Positions 7,192 through 14,890 of a DNA stretch of 29,626 nucleotides are shown here, piece after piece; position 1 is the stretch's first letter; every line of letters starts with the position of its first letter. Both the position numbers and the translations under genes were made by a program. The stretch is from Bacillota bacterium (GTDB lineage: Bacteria > Bacillota > Clostridia > Lachnospirales > Lachnospiraceae): the NCBI GenBank assembly GCA_023399455.1, contig JAEWPN010000169.1:1-29626 (forward strand). Direction: 5' to 3'. Below the pieces are notes generated by a model. The model saw only the letters and a program-made list of their open reading frames with translations, made no database searches and was not told the DNA's origin.

Positions 7192-7521
7192 TTGGAACAA
7201 GAAGAAAAGAAGGTGATTTCCATACTGTTTACCAGATATTACAACGCTTTCTCGAACTTTATCTACTGGGTCGGCGGAAGAGGATATACTCATACATCGG
7301 TTGCACTTGATGCCGAAAGTGAGTATTATTATAGCTTCAATATGAGGGGATTTAACAGGGAGTACCCAAGAAAACATAAGAGGAGAAATGAAAAGAGCGT
7401 ATGCTATTTACTGGAAATCACTGCAGCGGATTATGAGAAAATATCAAGGATAATAGAGGATATGGAGAGAACAAAAGATGTTTGGACGTATAAATGGAAA
7501 AAAAGAAAAAGTTTATTATAG
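7192..7521 (+). CDS. N-terminal half of a permuted papain/LRAT-like protein
   Basis: This 109-residue ORF starts with TTG at 7192. GAGAGGA lies 7-8 nt upstream, and no ATG serves better. It matches the first part of permuted NlpC/P60 (papain-like, YiiX/LRAT-type) proteins. Visible are a GGRGYTHTSVAL block with the putative catalytic His, the YYYSFNMRGFNRE strand pair and the ITAADYEKISRIIEDM helix. Family members continue for about 50-60 more residues with the catalytic Cys in a CSQFV-type motif. Here the frame ends soon after WTYKW, and the AI-2E gene begins inside its last 28 bp. With the Cys missing it cannot act as a papain-type enzyme unless a partner supplies that residue. A 3' truncation is the simplest reading. 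Confidence 0.7.
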   Translation: MEQEEKKVISILFTRYYNAFSNFIYWVGGRGYTHTSVALDAESEYYYSFNMRGFNREYPRKHKRRNEKSVCYLLEITAADYEKISRIIEDMERTKDVWTYKWKKRKSLL

Positions 7522-8564
7522 ATGTTATATTCTATCTGCTGATAGCGGGGGCTATATGGATAGCGGGCCGCTATCTTCTGCCGGTACTGACACCGTTTAT
7601 CCTGGCATTTTTGGCAGCAGGTGTCATACAGATACCGGTAAGAAAAATGGCCGGAGATTCCAATAGAAAGAAAAGGTTTCTGTCCATTTTCTTTACGGTT
7701 CTTTTATATGGAGCTCTTTTCTTCTTTGCACTTGGAATGGGAGCGAAGCTTGTAACTGCGGCGGGGAATCTGATGATTTCATTTCCGGAAATATATCAGA
7801 GCAATATTTTGCCCTTTCTGAACCAAGTGGCGGACAAGCTTGAGATGACTGCGGCCTCTCAGAATGCAGAGACTGCGGAAAAGATCGATAGATTTTTCCG
7901 GGAGATATCACAGAATCTGGGACAATATATTTCCAATTTATCCATGAGTGCGGTAAAAGTGCTTTCAGCGGGAGCATCGGGGATCCCAGGCCTTATTGTA
8001 AGACTTGTAATAACGGTGGTCTCTACGTTTTTCATGGCAGCGGATTTCGATAAGATTGTGGGATTTGCCAAGAGGTTCTTGCCGGAGAGCAAGGAAGATG
8101 ATATTCGGAAGATGATAGAATATATAAAAAATATTGTAGGGATTTATTTAAAATCATACATGCTGCTATTTCTGCTGACTTTTGTGGAACTAAGCGTTGG
8201 ACTTTTAATTTTAAGAATTCCTTATGCGATTCTGGTAGCTCTGGCTGTCGCCGTTTTCGACATACTTCCGGTCCTTGGAACTGGTGGAATCCTGCTTCCG
8301 TGGGCGGTTATTATGGCTGTTCTGGGAGATATTCCGATGTCAGTGGGAATTCTTGTTCTATATATCGTGATTACGGTTATCAGAAATACGGTGGAGCCAA
8401 GGATTGTGGGTAAACAGATAGGACTTCATCCGCTAGCAGCACTGATTGCCATGTTTATTGGCTTGAAGCTTTTTGGAATCGCAGGGATGATATGTCTGCC
8501 GGTGGGACTGGCGGTGTTTATGAATCTGGAGAGGAATGAGAAGGATGTAAATCCAAGCGTTTGA
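7494..8564 (+). CDS. AI-2E family (PerM-like) membrane permease
   Basis: The 356-residue product has the length and profile of AI-2E family transporters: N-terminal helices (LLPVLTPFILAFLAAGVIQ), an amphipathic middle region (about residues 95-175) and a C-terminal bundle with the family motif around NTVEPRIVGKQIGLHPLAALIAMFIGLKLFGIAG. The family includes AI-2 exporters, sodium/proton antiporters and proteins without a known substrate, so a specific cargo cannot be named. The start overlaps the 3' end of the truncated papain-like gene by 28 bp and has no clear ribosome site of its own, so translation is probably coupled. The protein appears complete, unlike its three short neighbours. Confidence 0.92.
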   Translation: MEKKKKFIIDVIFYLLIAGAIWIAGRYLLPVLTPFILAFLAAGVIQIPVRKMAGDSNRKKRFLSIFFTVLLYGALFFFALGMGAKLVTAAGNLMISFPEIYQSNILPFLNQVADKLEMTAASQNAETAEKIDRFFREISQNLGQYISNLSMSAVKVLSAGASGIPGLIVRLVITVVSTFFMAADFDKIVGFAKRFLPESKEDDIRKMIEYIKNIVGIYLKSYMLLFLLTFVELSVGLLILRIPYAILVALAVAVFDILPVLGTGGILLPWAVIMAVLGDIPMSVGILVLYIVITVIRNTVEPRIVGKQIGLHPLAALIAMFIGLKLFGIAGMICLPVGLAVFMNLERNEKDVNPSV

Positions 8565-8640
8565 CATTTGTATTTCTTTCCGTTAATATTTTATCATGTT
8601 GGTGAAACTGAAGCTGCAAAAAAGCAGAGGGGAGAGGGCA

Positions 8641-9270
8641 ATGAATCCATGGGAAGAAATTGATTTAACCGATTACGAAAAGCATATGAGCCTTGCATCC
8701 GTCAAACAGCTTCAAGCGCTGAACGAGATGATGAAGGCTCAGTTTTACCGCTATCAAGTATCTGACATAATGATATTAGGGATTGCCGGAGGAAATGGTC
8801 TGGAGCATATAGATGCGCAGAGAATCAAGCGGGTATACGGTGTCGACATCAACAAGGAATATTTAGCGGAGTGCCTGCACCGTTACCCTGATCTTTCGGG
8901 TATCTTTTCGCCGCTATGCGTCGATTTGCTATCGGACGGCATAACGCTTCCTCACTGTGACTTAATTGTTGCGAATCTGCTGATAGAATATATCGGTTAT
9001 GATAGATTTCTACATGTGGCAGTAGAGGCAGGCGCGCCTTATGTATCATGCATCATTCAGGTGAACGTGGACGAGGGATTCGTTTCCGATTCTCCTTATC
9101 TGCATTCTTTTGATGGCATAGCCAGGGTACATCATGAAATAAAAGAAGAAAGGCTTAATGCCGCCATGCAATCCATAGGCTACGGCAAAATTTATGGAGG
9201 CGAATATCTGCTTCCGAATGGAAAAAAGCTGGTATGTGCAGATTACGAACTTATAGGAAGGAGCGAATGA
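8641..9270 (+). CDS. Class I SAM-dependent methyltransferase-like protein
   Basis: I chose the ATG at 8641, which lies behind a strong AGGGGAGAGGG site, over the ATG at 8596. This gives 209 residues. A Rossmann motif I (MILGIAGGNGLEHI), an acidic end of strand 2 (YGVDINKEYL) and a motif IV-like DLIVANLLIEYIG are present, as in class I methyltransferases. The substrate is unknown. It stands 76 bp after the AI-2E gene and may be the last gene of the block. Its 3' end overlaps the convergent hydrolase gene by 28 bp, so no separate terminator can fit between the two. Confidence 0.85.
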   Translation: MNPWEEIDLTDYEKHMSLASVKQLQALNEMMKAQFYRYQVSDIMILGIAGGNGLEHIDAQRIKRVYGVDINKEYLAECLHRYPDLSGIFSPLCVDLLSDGITLPHCDLIVANLLIEYIGYDRFLHVAVEAGAPYVSCIIQVNVDEGFVSDSPYLHSFDGIARVHHEIKEERLNAAMQSIGYGKIYGGEYLLPNGKKLVCADYELIGRSE

Positions 9271-10031
9271 AGCGCTTGATTTATCATTGCGTTATGCTCA
9301 GCCTTGCCGCTGTCCTTGTCGGGAATTTCAACAAATGTGGAGCCGGGGATATGTGTGTGTAGGTATTCCCCGTATTCGTAGGGATGACATAAGTCGTTTT
9401 TGTTTGCCAATATGGTGACCGGCATATTCAGCATAGTGAGGCCGGTAAGAGAGTCTACCGGAGCCTTGCCCGGAAGAATCAGATATTTTTGCCAGTTCTT
9501 TACGGAAGCAGGTTCGAAAAAGGGGGAAAGGAAGGCCTGCTTTGTATAGGAAGAGCACTCCTTCACGATGTTCCAGCCCTCTGTTTGATAAAAGGCTTCC
9601 GGCCCTCCGTTTTTTAGTGACATCCCTAAGTCTCGGTAAGCTGTTCTTACCTCTTCGGACATAGGCTTGTCCGTCCAAGCGTTTCGGATCAGAAGCAGTC
9701 CCCTAACGCGGTCGGGATATCTGGAGGCGGCATTCAGACTGACGGCAGCGCCCATAGAGATGCCGGCAAGATAAGCTTTCTCAATATGCAGATTATCCAG
9801 CAGCGAGACAGCGTCATCACCCAGACGATTGAAATCCAAGTGTTCCCAGTTCACATCGCTTTCGCCGTGCCCTTGCTGGTTCATGGCGATTAGCTGTATA
9901 TTCTGTGACGGTTGACAGGCAGAATGAATCTGCTTAGTGCTTCCTCCCATTCCGTGAAGAAACAGAAGAGGAATTCCTGTTCCTGACACTTCGTATTCCA
10001 GCTTTAAACCTTGGTGTATGAATTCACGCAT
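9243..10031 (-). CDS. Alpha/beta hydrolase
   Basis: The 262-residue serine hydrolase has the oxyanion motif HGMGGS, the nucleophile elbow GISMG (S92), the acid D213 in NKNDLCHPYE and H246 in AEHNAM, which together form a complete triad. I preferred the ATG at 10031 (GGAGGAG about 10 nt upstream) over a TTG at 10037 that is slightly too close. It overlaps the end of the isomerase gene by 8 nt and is the third gene of a three-gene operon with the oxidoreductase and isomerase. In that context it could cleave an ester or lactone made in a carbohydrate pathway (inference). Substrate specificity cannot be read from sequence. Confidence 0.92.
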   Translation of the reverse strand: MREFIHQGLKLEYEVSGTGIPLLFLHGMGGSTKQIHSACQPSQNIQLIAMNQQGHGESDVNWEHLDFNRLGDDAVSLLDNLHIEKAYLAGISMGAAVSLNAASRYPDRVRGLLLIRNAWTDKPMSEEVRTAYRDLGMSLKNGGPEAFYQTEGWNIVKECSSYTKQAFLSPFFEPASVKNWQKYLILPGKAPVDSLTGLTMLNMPVTILANKNDLCHPYEYGEYLHTHIPGSTFVEIPDKDSGKAEHNAMINQALHSLLPISS

Positions 10032-10857
10032 CTGCAATTATCTCCTCCAAAAATTTCCTGCTCCCTGCGATCTGTGCCTCTGACAGTCCGTGCATGATGA
10101 GAGGGCCTTTATATCCGCTCCTGCGCAGTAAGGAAATATAGAGCCTGAAGTCCAGCATTCCTTCTCCTGCCGCGACGAATTCCATGCTTTCCGTTGCTGT
10201 AAAATCTTTTGCATGGGCAAGAACAATATCCTTTCCCAAGACGTCGAAAGCCTCCTGCAAGATGTGGGACATATCGGCTGCCTGCTCCTTTCGAAAGAGA
10301 TTGGCGGCGTCCATGATGATTTTAATATTGGAGCTTCCCATGCAGTCCAAATATTTGCGGGCTTTTTCCGGTGTGTTGATAATATTGCTGGCCTCCGTCT
10401 CCACGCCCAGAACGATGTGATTGTCCATGGCATACTTTAATATAGCATCTGTGGAACGGATCAAATCATCCCAGGAGGATTGCTTCTCGTTATCCTCATG
10501 CCATTTCCACTTGCTTTCCTTGTTTTTGGAGCCGGTACAGAGAGTGACGATAGGAATATTCAGCATGCGGGCGATCCGGCACTGGGTTTCGAACTGCTGG
10601 CATCCAGCTTTTCTTGCCTCTTCATCGGGGTCAATCATATTGAAGGTACCGGAAAGCGCATCCAGGATAATTCCATGTTTACCGGTTACCGCCTTTATTT
10701 CTTCCATTTTTCTCTCATCGAAAGTCTCCGGCAGAGTTGGTATTCCGGCGTTCATCAGATTGAACTGCGTATGGGTAAGCCCTCCGGCCTTCATTCGCAG
10801 GCAGGTTTCCTCTATACTGTCTGTTTCATAGGTGCGGGAAAAGATTCCTGGTTCCAT
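10024..10857 (-). CDS. Sugar phosphate isomerase/epimerase (xylose isomerase-like TIM barrel)
   Basis: The 277-residue TIM-barrel protein belongs to the AP-endonuclease-2/xylose-isomerase-like family. Metal-binding positions typical of the family are visible: E153 in LGVETEAS, D183 in IIMDAANLF, H215 in LAHAKDF and E260 near MHGLSE. The start ATG lies behind GGAGG that overlaps the end of the oxidoreductase gene 3 bp upstream. Genes of this type are often paired with Gfo/Idh/MocA dehydrogenases and together convert inositols, keto-sugars or uncommon hexoses. The actual substrate is not determinable here. Confidence 0.94.
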   Translation of the reverse strand: MEPGIFSRTYETDSIEETCLRMKAGGLTHTQFNLMNAGIPTLPETFDERKMEEIKAVTGKHGIILDALSGTFNMIDPDEEARKAGCQQFETQCRIARMLNIPIVTLCTGSKNKESKWKWHEDNEKQSSWDDLIRSTDAILKYAMDNHIVLGVETEASNIINTPEKARKYLDCMGSSNIKIIMDAANLFRKEQAADMSHILQEAFDVLGKDIVLAHAKDFTATESMEFVAAGEGMLDFRLYISLLRRSGYKGPLIMHGLSEAQIAGSRKFLEEIIADA

Positions 10858-10860
10858 TTC

Positions 10861-11949
10861 TTATAATCCTCCGTTTACGTCTTTAAGCGCCACCCATGCT
10901 CCGGCCTCTTGCACGGACTGGTAAGTAGCAATTAACGCCTGCATGATCATAATACCGTCCTGTGCGGTCGCGCCTGTGCATGGACTTCTCTCCAGGATAC
11001 TCCTCGCAAAGCCCTCCAGCTCTCTGCGGTAGAACTGCCCGTCAAAGGCAGCTGGAGTGAAAGCGGTTTCCGCAGACTTATCGAAGCACTCTACGATAGA
11101 AGAACGGAACTCCCAAGGATTAAACGTCTTTGCATAAATGGTTCCCTGTGTACCGTAAAGTTCACAACCTTCATGCCAGTGCTGGGCAATAGCCACCGTA
11201 AGGTCTAAGCTTCCGATGGCGCCGCTTTCGAAGTTACAGTCGATGAGCCACGAATGCAGATTTTCCTTATGAACATAACGGGCGGAAACGTCCCGAACGG
11301 GTCCCATAAAATAAAGAGCGGTATCGAACAAATGGCTGCCGTGACCGAGAAGATAATAGCGGTCCAGTATGGCCTTTGGATTCCCGTCCGGTTTTTTCAT
11401 AGATGCGCTGGAATAAAGGATGGGCATGACGTTATCGGTCAGCGTATAGCGTCCGATACTGTCGCAGTACCAGCCTTTATAGGTGGTAATTTCGCCCATT
11501 TTCTCTTCCTTAAATCGTTTCGCATATTGCAGCCCTTCGTCATAGCGCTTCATATGCCCGACTTGCAAAAGCAGGCCTCTTTCTTCCGCCAATTCTTTCA
11601 GTTCCAGACATTCCTCGATGGAAACACCCATCGGCTTTTCTAAAAGCACATGCTTGCCTGCTAAAATAGCCTGTTTTGCACAGGGGACATGGAACTGGTC
11701 GCCGATTCCGATGATGACTGCCTCTACAGAGGAATCCGCCAACATTTTTTCATAATCTGTATAGATGCTGTCCGGCTCGTAAACGGCGGCCATTTTATTT
11801 AAGAGTTCCTCAGAAACGTCACAAATCGCCTGCAAATGAATATTTTTAGCCTTACTGCTTCCGATGAGATGAGCTGCCTGACAGATAATGCCGCATCCCA
11901 GCACACCTACGCGCAGGCAGCGTTCCTCCTTCTTTACATTCGTGTTCAT
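10861..11949 (-). CDS. Gfo/Idh/MocA family oxidoreductase
   Basis: The NAD(P)-dependent sugar or polyol dehydrogenase has 362 residues from the ATG at 11949, which has AGGA about 8 nt upstream. An in-frame TTG at 11982 lacks a ribosome site. The N-terminal Rossmann fold is shown by VGVLGCGIICQAAHL. The family signature LLEKPMG (EKP near residues 104-106) follows, then a C-terminal alpha/beta sheet domain with a long GHGSHLFDTALYFMG stretch that carries the catalytic His region. It is first in an operon with the isomerase and hydrolase. The predicted promoter at 12038-12066 lies upstream. Its direction and neighbours suggest it starts a small sugar-oxidation pathway. The substrate is unknown. 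Confidence 0.95.
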   Translation of the reverse strand: MNTNVKKEERCLRVGVLGCGIICQAAHLIGSSKAKNIHLQAICDVSEELLNKMAAVYEPDSIYTDYEKMLADSSVEAVIIGIGDQFHVPCAKQAILAGKHVLLEKPMGVSIEECLELKELAEERGLLLQVGHMKRYDEGLQYAKRFKEEKMGEITTYKGWYCDSIGRYTLTDNVMPILYSSASMKKPDGNPKAILDRYYLLGHGSHLFDTALYFMGPVRDVSARYVHKENLHSWLIDCNFESGAIGSLDLTVAIAQHWHEGCELYGTQGTIYAKTFNPWEFRSSIVECFDKSAETAFTPAAFDGQFYRRELEGFARSILERSPCTGATAQDGIMIMQALIATYQSVQEAGAWVALKDVNGGL

Positions 11950-12037
11950 TCTATAATCCTGCTCCCTTCGAATAAGCTGCAATTTCGCAACTGCTTATCG
12001 CTATGGCTGTAATAAGGCATAACGCATTACCATATTT

Positions 12038-12066
12038 ACCGTAGCACTTGCGTGGTGTAGTATCAA
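12038..12066 (-). promoter_or_regulatory. Predicted promoter of the oxidoreductase operon
   Basis: On the minus strand a TTGATA (12061-12066) and a weaker TACGGT (12038-12043) are 17 bp apart, about 90 bp before the ATG at 11949. T-rich 10-bp repeats lie immediately upstream (12074-12100). The -10 is poor, which fits regulated expression. Confidence 0.45.
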
Positions 12067-12073
12067 GCATATA

Positions 12074-12100
12074 TTTTGCGTGTTTTTGCATGTTTTTTTC
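12074..12100. repeat. Helically phased 10-bp direct repeats upstream of the sugar operon
   Basis: TTTTGCGTGT (12074-12083) and TTTTGCATGT (12084-12093) are adjacent 10-bp repeats followed by TTTTTTC. One helical turn of phasing places them on one DNA face, directly upstream of the predicted -35. They could be a curved UP-like element or a direct-repeat site for the DeoR-type regulator encoded nearby. Confidence 0.5.
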
Positions 12101-12171
12101 GTCAGTATGAAAATGCAGTATTTAAAGTTCAGCATTCAGCAGGGTAATGATTCCGTTATAAAACATACTTC

Positions 12172-12648
12172 CTAAAAATTAAAAACTTTTTCCCAATCGA
12201 AGCAGCCGGATTCTTCCGTGCTATTCGGCCACTGGCCGCACCATGCAGGGACACCGGGAGTTTCCACTCTGTCAAAGCTGGGTGTGTAGGGTTTGATGTC
12301 TAGTACCGGGGTGTTATCATTTGCGTCAATAAAAGCAACTTGAATAACGCCCCTTTCAAAGTCAATTCGAATGATTTCTGCCGTAGTCAAAGCTATCGGA
12401 TTAGGGCGTACAGGCGATCTTGTGGCAAAGATTCCCATTATTTCGGGAGCGCCTTTGTAAGGCTGTTCTGTCTGCAGTACAGAACGTGATTGTTCATCAT
12501 CATAATCGCTGAACCACCAAAGCACATTGATATGGCTGAAACCATCCAGCGCCTGCAAAGCCGGAATATAATTTTTATCCACCTCAATAAAGGTACTGTT
12601 TTCACTGCTGCAAATCTTTCCGATTGGATGTACTGCTAAATTATTCAT
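12172..12648 (-). CDS. trmO: TrmO-like tRNA (N6-threonylcarbamoyladenosine) methyltransferase
   Basis: The 158-residue protein of the TsaA/UPF0066 family methylates t6A37 of certain tRNAs to m6t6A, using SAM bound in a beta-barrel rather than a Rossmann fold. Family marks are the N-terminal VHPIGKI strand, GFSHINVLWWF, the signature ATRSPVRPNPIALTT (about residues 75-89) and the DANDNTPVLDIKPY block. The usual DGTPVLD is here DNTPVLD. The start has a clear AAGGAGG site. The gene follows the MerR regulator by 47 bp and a palindrome. Some homologues lack tRNA context and are annotated only as SAM-binding proteins. Confidence 0.9.
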   Translation of the reverse strand: MNNLAVHPIGKICSSENSTFIEVDKNYIPALQALDGFSHINVLWWFSDYDDEQSRSVLQTEQPYKGAPEIMGIFATRSPVRPNPIALTTAEIIRIDFERGVIQVAFIDANDNTPVLDIKPYTPSFDRVETPGVPAWCGQWPNSTEESGCFDWEKVFNF

Positions 12649-12687
12649 ATCATATCCTCCTTATATTTGATGTGAGAACAGCGTAAA

Positions 12688-12706
12688 CCCTCACATCATG
12701 TGAGGG
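12688..12706. promoter_or_regulatory. 19-bp palindrome between merR-type gene and trmO
   Basis: CCCTCACA-TCA-TGTGAGGG is a perfect inverted repeat with 8-bp arms. It overlaps the stop codon of the MerR gene (12696-12698) and lies 40 bp before the trmO start. A related half-site, GATGTGAG, occurs at 12669-12676. There is no T-tract on either strand, so an operator or mRNA hairpin is more likely than a terminator. Confidence 0.6.
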
Positions 12707-13511
12707 TCAAGGGGATTTGAAGTTCTATCAAATATTTTTCAGGATCATTTTCATTCCACGGCCCGCGATGAACGATTTGCCGCGTTTGCCCGGACATTTT
12801 ATATTGGCTGTTCTTTTGCAGCCACTCGGCAAAAGCCGTATATGCCCCGGCTATATTAGAAAAATTTCCATATACCATGGTACAAGCCATTGCCGGTACG
12901 GGCTCGGTGTTTCGACATATAAAAATATCAGTGCTCCTGAAATAATCTTTTACAGGAGCGCATAGCTCAACATCAACAAGAGTTTCTTTGTATTCGCTAT
13001 CGTGATAAATAGAGAAAGTGTCATTGGATATAATAATATGATTTTTTTCGGCGAAAGCGGATAGCTCTTGCCATAGTCCGCCCTCGGCATAGTAGTCCGC
13101 TATTACCCTGCGCAGGGAAAGGACTTCATAACCAGGAATGGATTTGATTGATATATTATAGTGCATTTCATTTTTCGCGTTTAAGATTTCCTTCTTCGCA
13201 AGTTCTATTTTCCTTAACTTTTCCTGTGCACTTTGAATTGTTTTTTCTATTTCTGCGTATTTTTCATCGAGCTGTTCCACAAGCAATCCATCATCTCTTT
13301 TGTTAAGAGCTGACGCGATTTCTGCAACATTAAAGCCACTGTCGCGCAGATACACGATTCTGTTGAGAATAGGTATCTGCGTGGCGCAGTACATGCGATA
13401 CCCGGTCCATTTATCGATTTTGGCAGGCTTTAAAAGTCCTATTTCGTCATAGTATCTGAGCATCCGTATTGAAATTTGTGTCAGCTTTGAAAATTCTCCA
13501 ATTCTAAACAT
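12696..13511 (-). CDS. MerR-family transcriptional regulator with GyrI-like effector domain
   Basis: The protein has 271 residues from the ATG at 13511, with GGTGG 7 nt upstream. A GTG at 13529 is a weaker alternative. The N-terminal MerR winged helix has FRIGEFSKLTQISIRMLRYYDEIGLLKP, followed by a long dimerisation helix with EKYAEIEKTIQSAQEKLRK (coiled coil, about residues 75-115). The C-terminal domain (about 120-271) has the GyrI-like effector-binding look of BmrR/TipA-type multidrug sensors. Such regulators bind small hydrophobic or cationic ligands and untwist spaced promoters. The targets are unknown. The palindrome beyond its stop codon and trmO are the closest candidates. Confidence 0.94.
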   Translation of the reverse strand: MFRIGEFSKLTQISIRMLRYYDEIGLLKPAKIDKWTGYRMYCATQIPILNRIVYLRDSGFNVAEIASALNKRDDGLLVEQLDEKYAEIEKTIQSAQEKLRKIELAKKEILNAKNEMHYNISIKSIPGYEVLSLRRVIADYYAEGGLWQELSAFAEKNHIIISNDTFSIYHDSEYKETLVDVELCAPVKDYFRSTDIFICRNTEPVPAMACTMVYGNFSNIAGAYTAFAEWLQKNSQYKMSGQTRQIVHRGPWNENDPEKYLIELQIPLTLT

Positions 13512-13569
13512 GATATCACCACCTGTCACCTACAATTATAAGCATTGTTTCGTATACTTCAAGGCGGCA

Positions 13570-14319
13570 TCACCAACAGATCTTATTCTTATATTTAGTC
13601 TGCATCTGCTTTGTGACCGGATGCTCACAAATAATCCTGTCCGCAGCATCGATAGGACAGATGATATAGTTGGAAATTTTATCCAGCTTTGAGCAGGAGC
13701 ACATGACATTAATTTCGGAGCTGTTTTCCACGAGAAGCCGTTTTACGGAGGTTTCGTCCTCATAGGGATAAGGCACCGAGATGCCGCCCTGTGCATCCAC
13801 CGCGTAGGCGCCCAGAAAGCATTGGTCGAAGCGAAATTCCCTTAGTTGCTGGTAGACCGTCTCGCCTACGGTAGTCTGGGATTCCTTGTTATAGTGTCCG
13901 CCTAGAAAGGTGACGTCTATGTTGGGGCGCTTGCGAAGCTCCTCAGCAACCGGAAAGCTATTGGTCACCACCCGCAGAGTGATGGAAATTGGCATGAGAG
14001 AAGCGAACAGCGTATTCGTTGTGCCGCCGTCCACTGCGATGAGAGAATGGGGGCGAACGAGGCTGGTAGCCTTTTTGGCGACCATATATTTCTCATCCCT
14101 TTCCAGGTTTTTCCTCGCATCCAGAGCTAACGGCTGCCTCTTCCTGGCAATAGCGCCGCCGTATACCCTCCTTAAGATTCCCTGTTCCTCTAATTCGCTC
14201 AAATCCCTTCGGATGGTGTCTCTGGACAGCCGGAAATTATGCGACAGTTCTTCCACGTTCACCTTGCCGGAAGCATATAGAACATCTAAAATATGCTGAT
14301 GGCGTTCTTCCTTTAACAT
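13570..14319 (-). CDS. DeoR-family transcriptional repressor
   Basis: The protein has 249 residues from the ATG at 14319, with GAGGAG 6 nt upstream. In-frame starts farther up lack a ribosome site. The N-terminal helix-turn-helix has the DeoR signature VNVEELSHNFRLSRDTIRRDLSELEEQGILRRVYGGAI. The C-terminal sugar-phosphate sensor domain shows the DGGTTN motif (VDGGTTNTLFA) and the FLGAYAVDAQGGIS block. These proteins repress sugar catabolic operons and release DNA when bound by a sugar phosphate. The oxidoreductase/isomerase operon downstream on the same strand is the likely target, with autoregulation also likely. The position of the regulator is consistent with that but does not prove it. 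Confidence 0.95.
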   Translation of the reverse strand: MLKEERHQHILDVLYASGKVNVEELSHNFRLSRDTIRRDLSELEEQGILRRVYGGAIARKRQPLALDARKNLERDEKYMVAKKATSLVRPHSLIAVDGGTTNTLFASLMPISITLRVVTNSFPVAEELRKRPNIDVTFLGGHYNKESQTTVGETVYQQLREFRFDQCFLGAYAVDAQGGISVPYPYEDETSVKRLLVENSSEINVMCSCSKLDKISNYIICPIDAADRIICEHPVTKQMQTKYKNKICW

Positions 14320-14387
14320 AGCCTTCTCCTCGCAATTCATTGAAAACGTTAATTGTTTAAATATAATGTTACCATTTTCCAAGCCTT

Positions 14388-14402
14388 AATATTGGCAATA
14401 TT
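14388..14402. promoter_or_regulatory. AATATTGGCAATATT palindrome upstream of the DeoR gene
   Basis: Inverted 6-bp arms with a 3-bp centre lie in the 211-bp divergent gap between the DeoR regulator and the small soluble protein gene. The position suits an autoregulatory operator. The rest of the gap (14320-14530) is A/T-rich and holds no further gene that I can see. Confidence 0.4.
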
Positions 14403-14530
14403 TTAACATATTTCAGATATATTTCCAATAACCCTGAAAAGCTAAATTAATTGGAGGGAGATACCGATAGTAATATTACAAGGATGTAAATTGCGCTATG
14501 GACGATGACTTTTTTGAAGGGAGCAATGAT

Positions 14531-14839
14531 ATGGCAATAACGGGATTGGGAAACGGTTATGATGAGCAAAATGGATTCCGCCGGAAGCTGCGGGAAAAGA
14601 GTGGAGACGAAAAGGAGAATAGGACATCGGATTTTATGCAGCAGATCCGCGACAAAAAAGAAGAGATACTTGAAAAGATAAAAAATGGAGATACGGAGCC
14701 GAGCTTCCAGATAGGGAGCCAGTCGTTTACGCAAAAGGAATGGGATAAGCTCCTCAAGGCCATTGACGGGTCGAAGGAAGAAGCGAAGAGAGAAGCTGAG
14801 GCCGGCGATGAAGCTGTTGCCGTTGGAGAGCAGCTTTGA
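14531..14839 (+). CDS. Small acidic/charged conserved protein of unknown function
   Basis: The 102-residue soluble protein starts at the ATG at 14531 with GGGAG 8 nt upstream. An ATG at 14498 lacks a ribosome site. Residues 15-60 are highly charged and probably helical (DFMQQIRDKKEEILEKIKNG). A compact motif follows, TEPSFQIGSQSFTQKEWDKLLKAID (about residues 56-80), and then an acidic tail. That motif seems familiar from uncharacterised Lachnospiraceae proteins, sometimes with flagellar or signalling neighbours, but I cannot assign a function. The gene is isolated: divergent from the DeoR gene and followed by its own terminator. Confidence 0.8.
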   Translation: MAITGLGNGYDEQNGFRRKLREKSGDEKENRTSDFMQQIRDKKEEILEKIKNGDTEPSFQIGSQSFTQKEWDKLLKAIDGSKEEAKREAEAGDEAVAVGEQL

Positions 14840-14860
14840 CAGCACAGCTTTTGTTCCGCG

Positions 14861-14883
14861 CGCGCGGCTGCGCGTCTATTTTT
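14861..14883 (+). terminator. GC-rich intrinsic terminator after the small soluble protein
   Basis: CGCGC (14861-14865) pairs with GCGCG (14870-14874) across a GGCT loop, followed by TCTATTTTT. It lies within an alternating C/G run that starts at about 14856. Confidence 0.7.
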
Positions 14884-14890
14884 AGGTAAT

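Noticed and set aside
14447..14845. 132-codon minus-strand frame opposite the small soluble protein
   Set aside because: The + strand ORF has a better ribosome site, a plausible charged protein and a terminator behind it.
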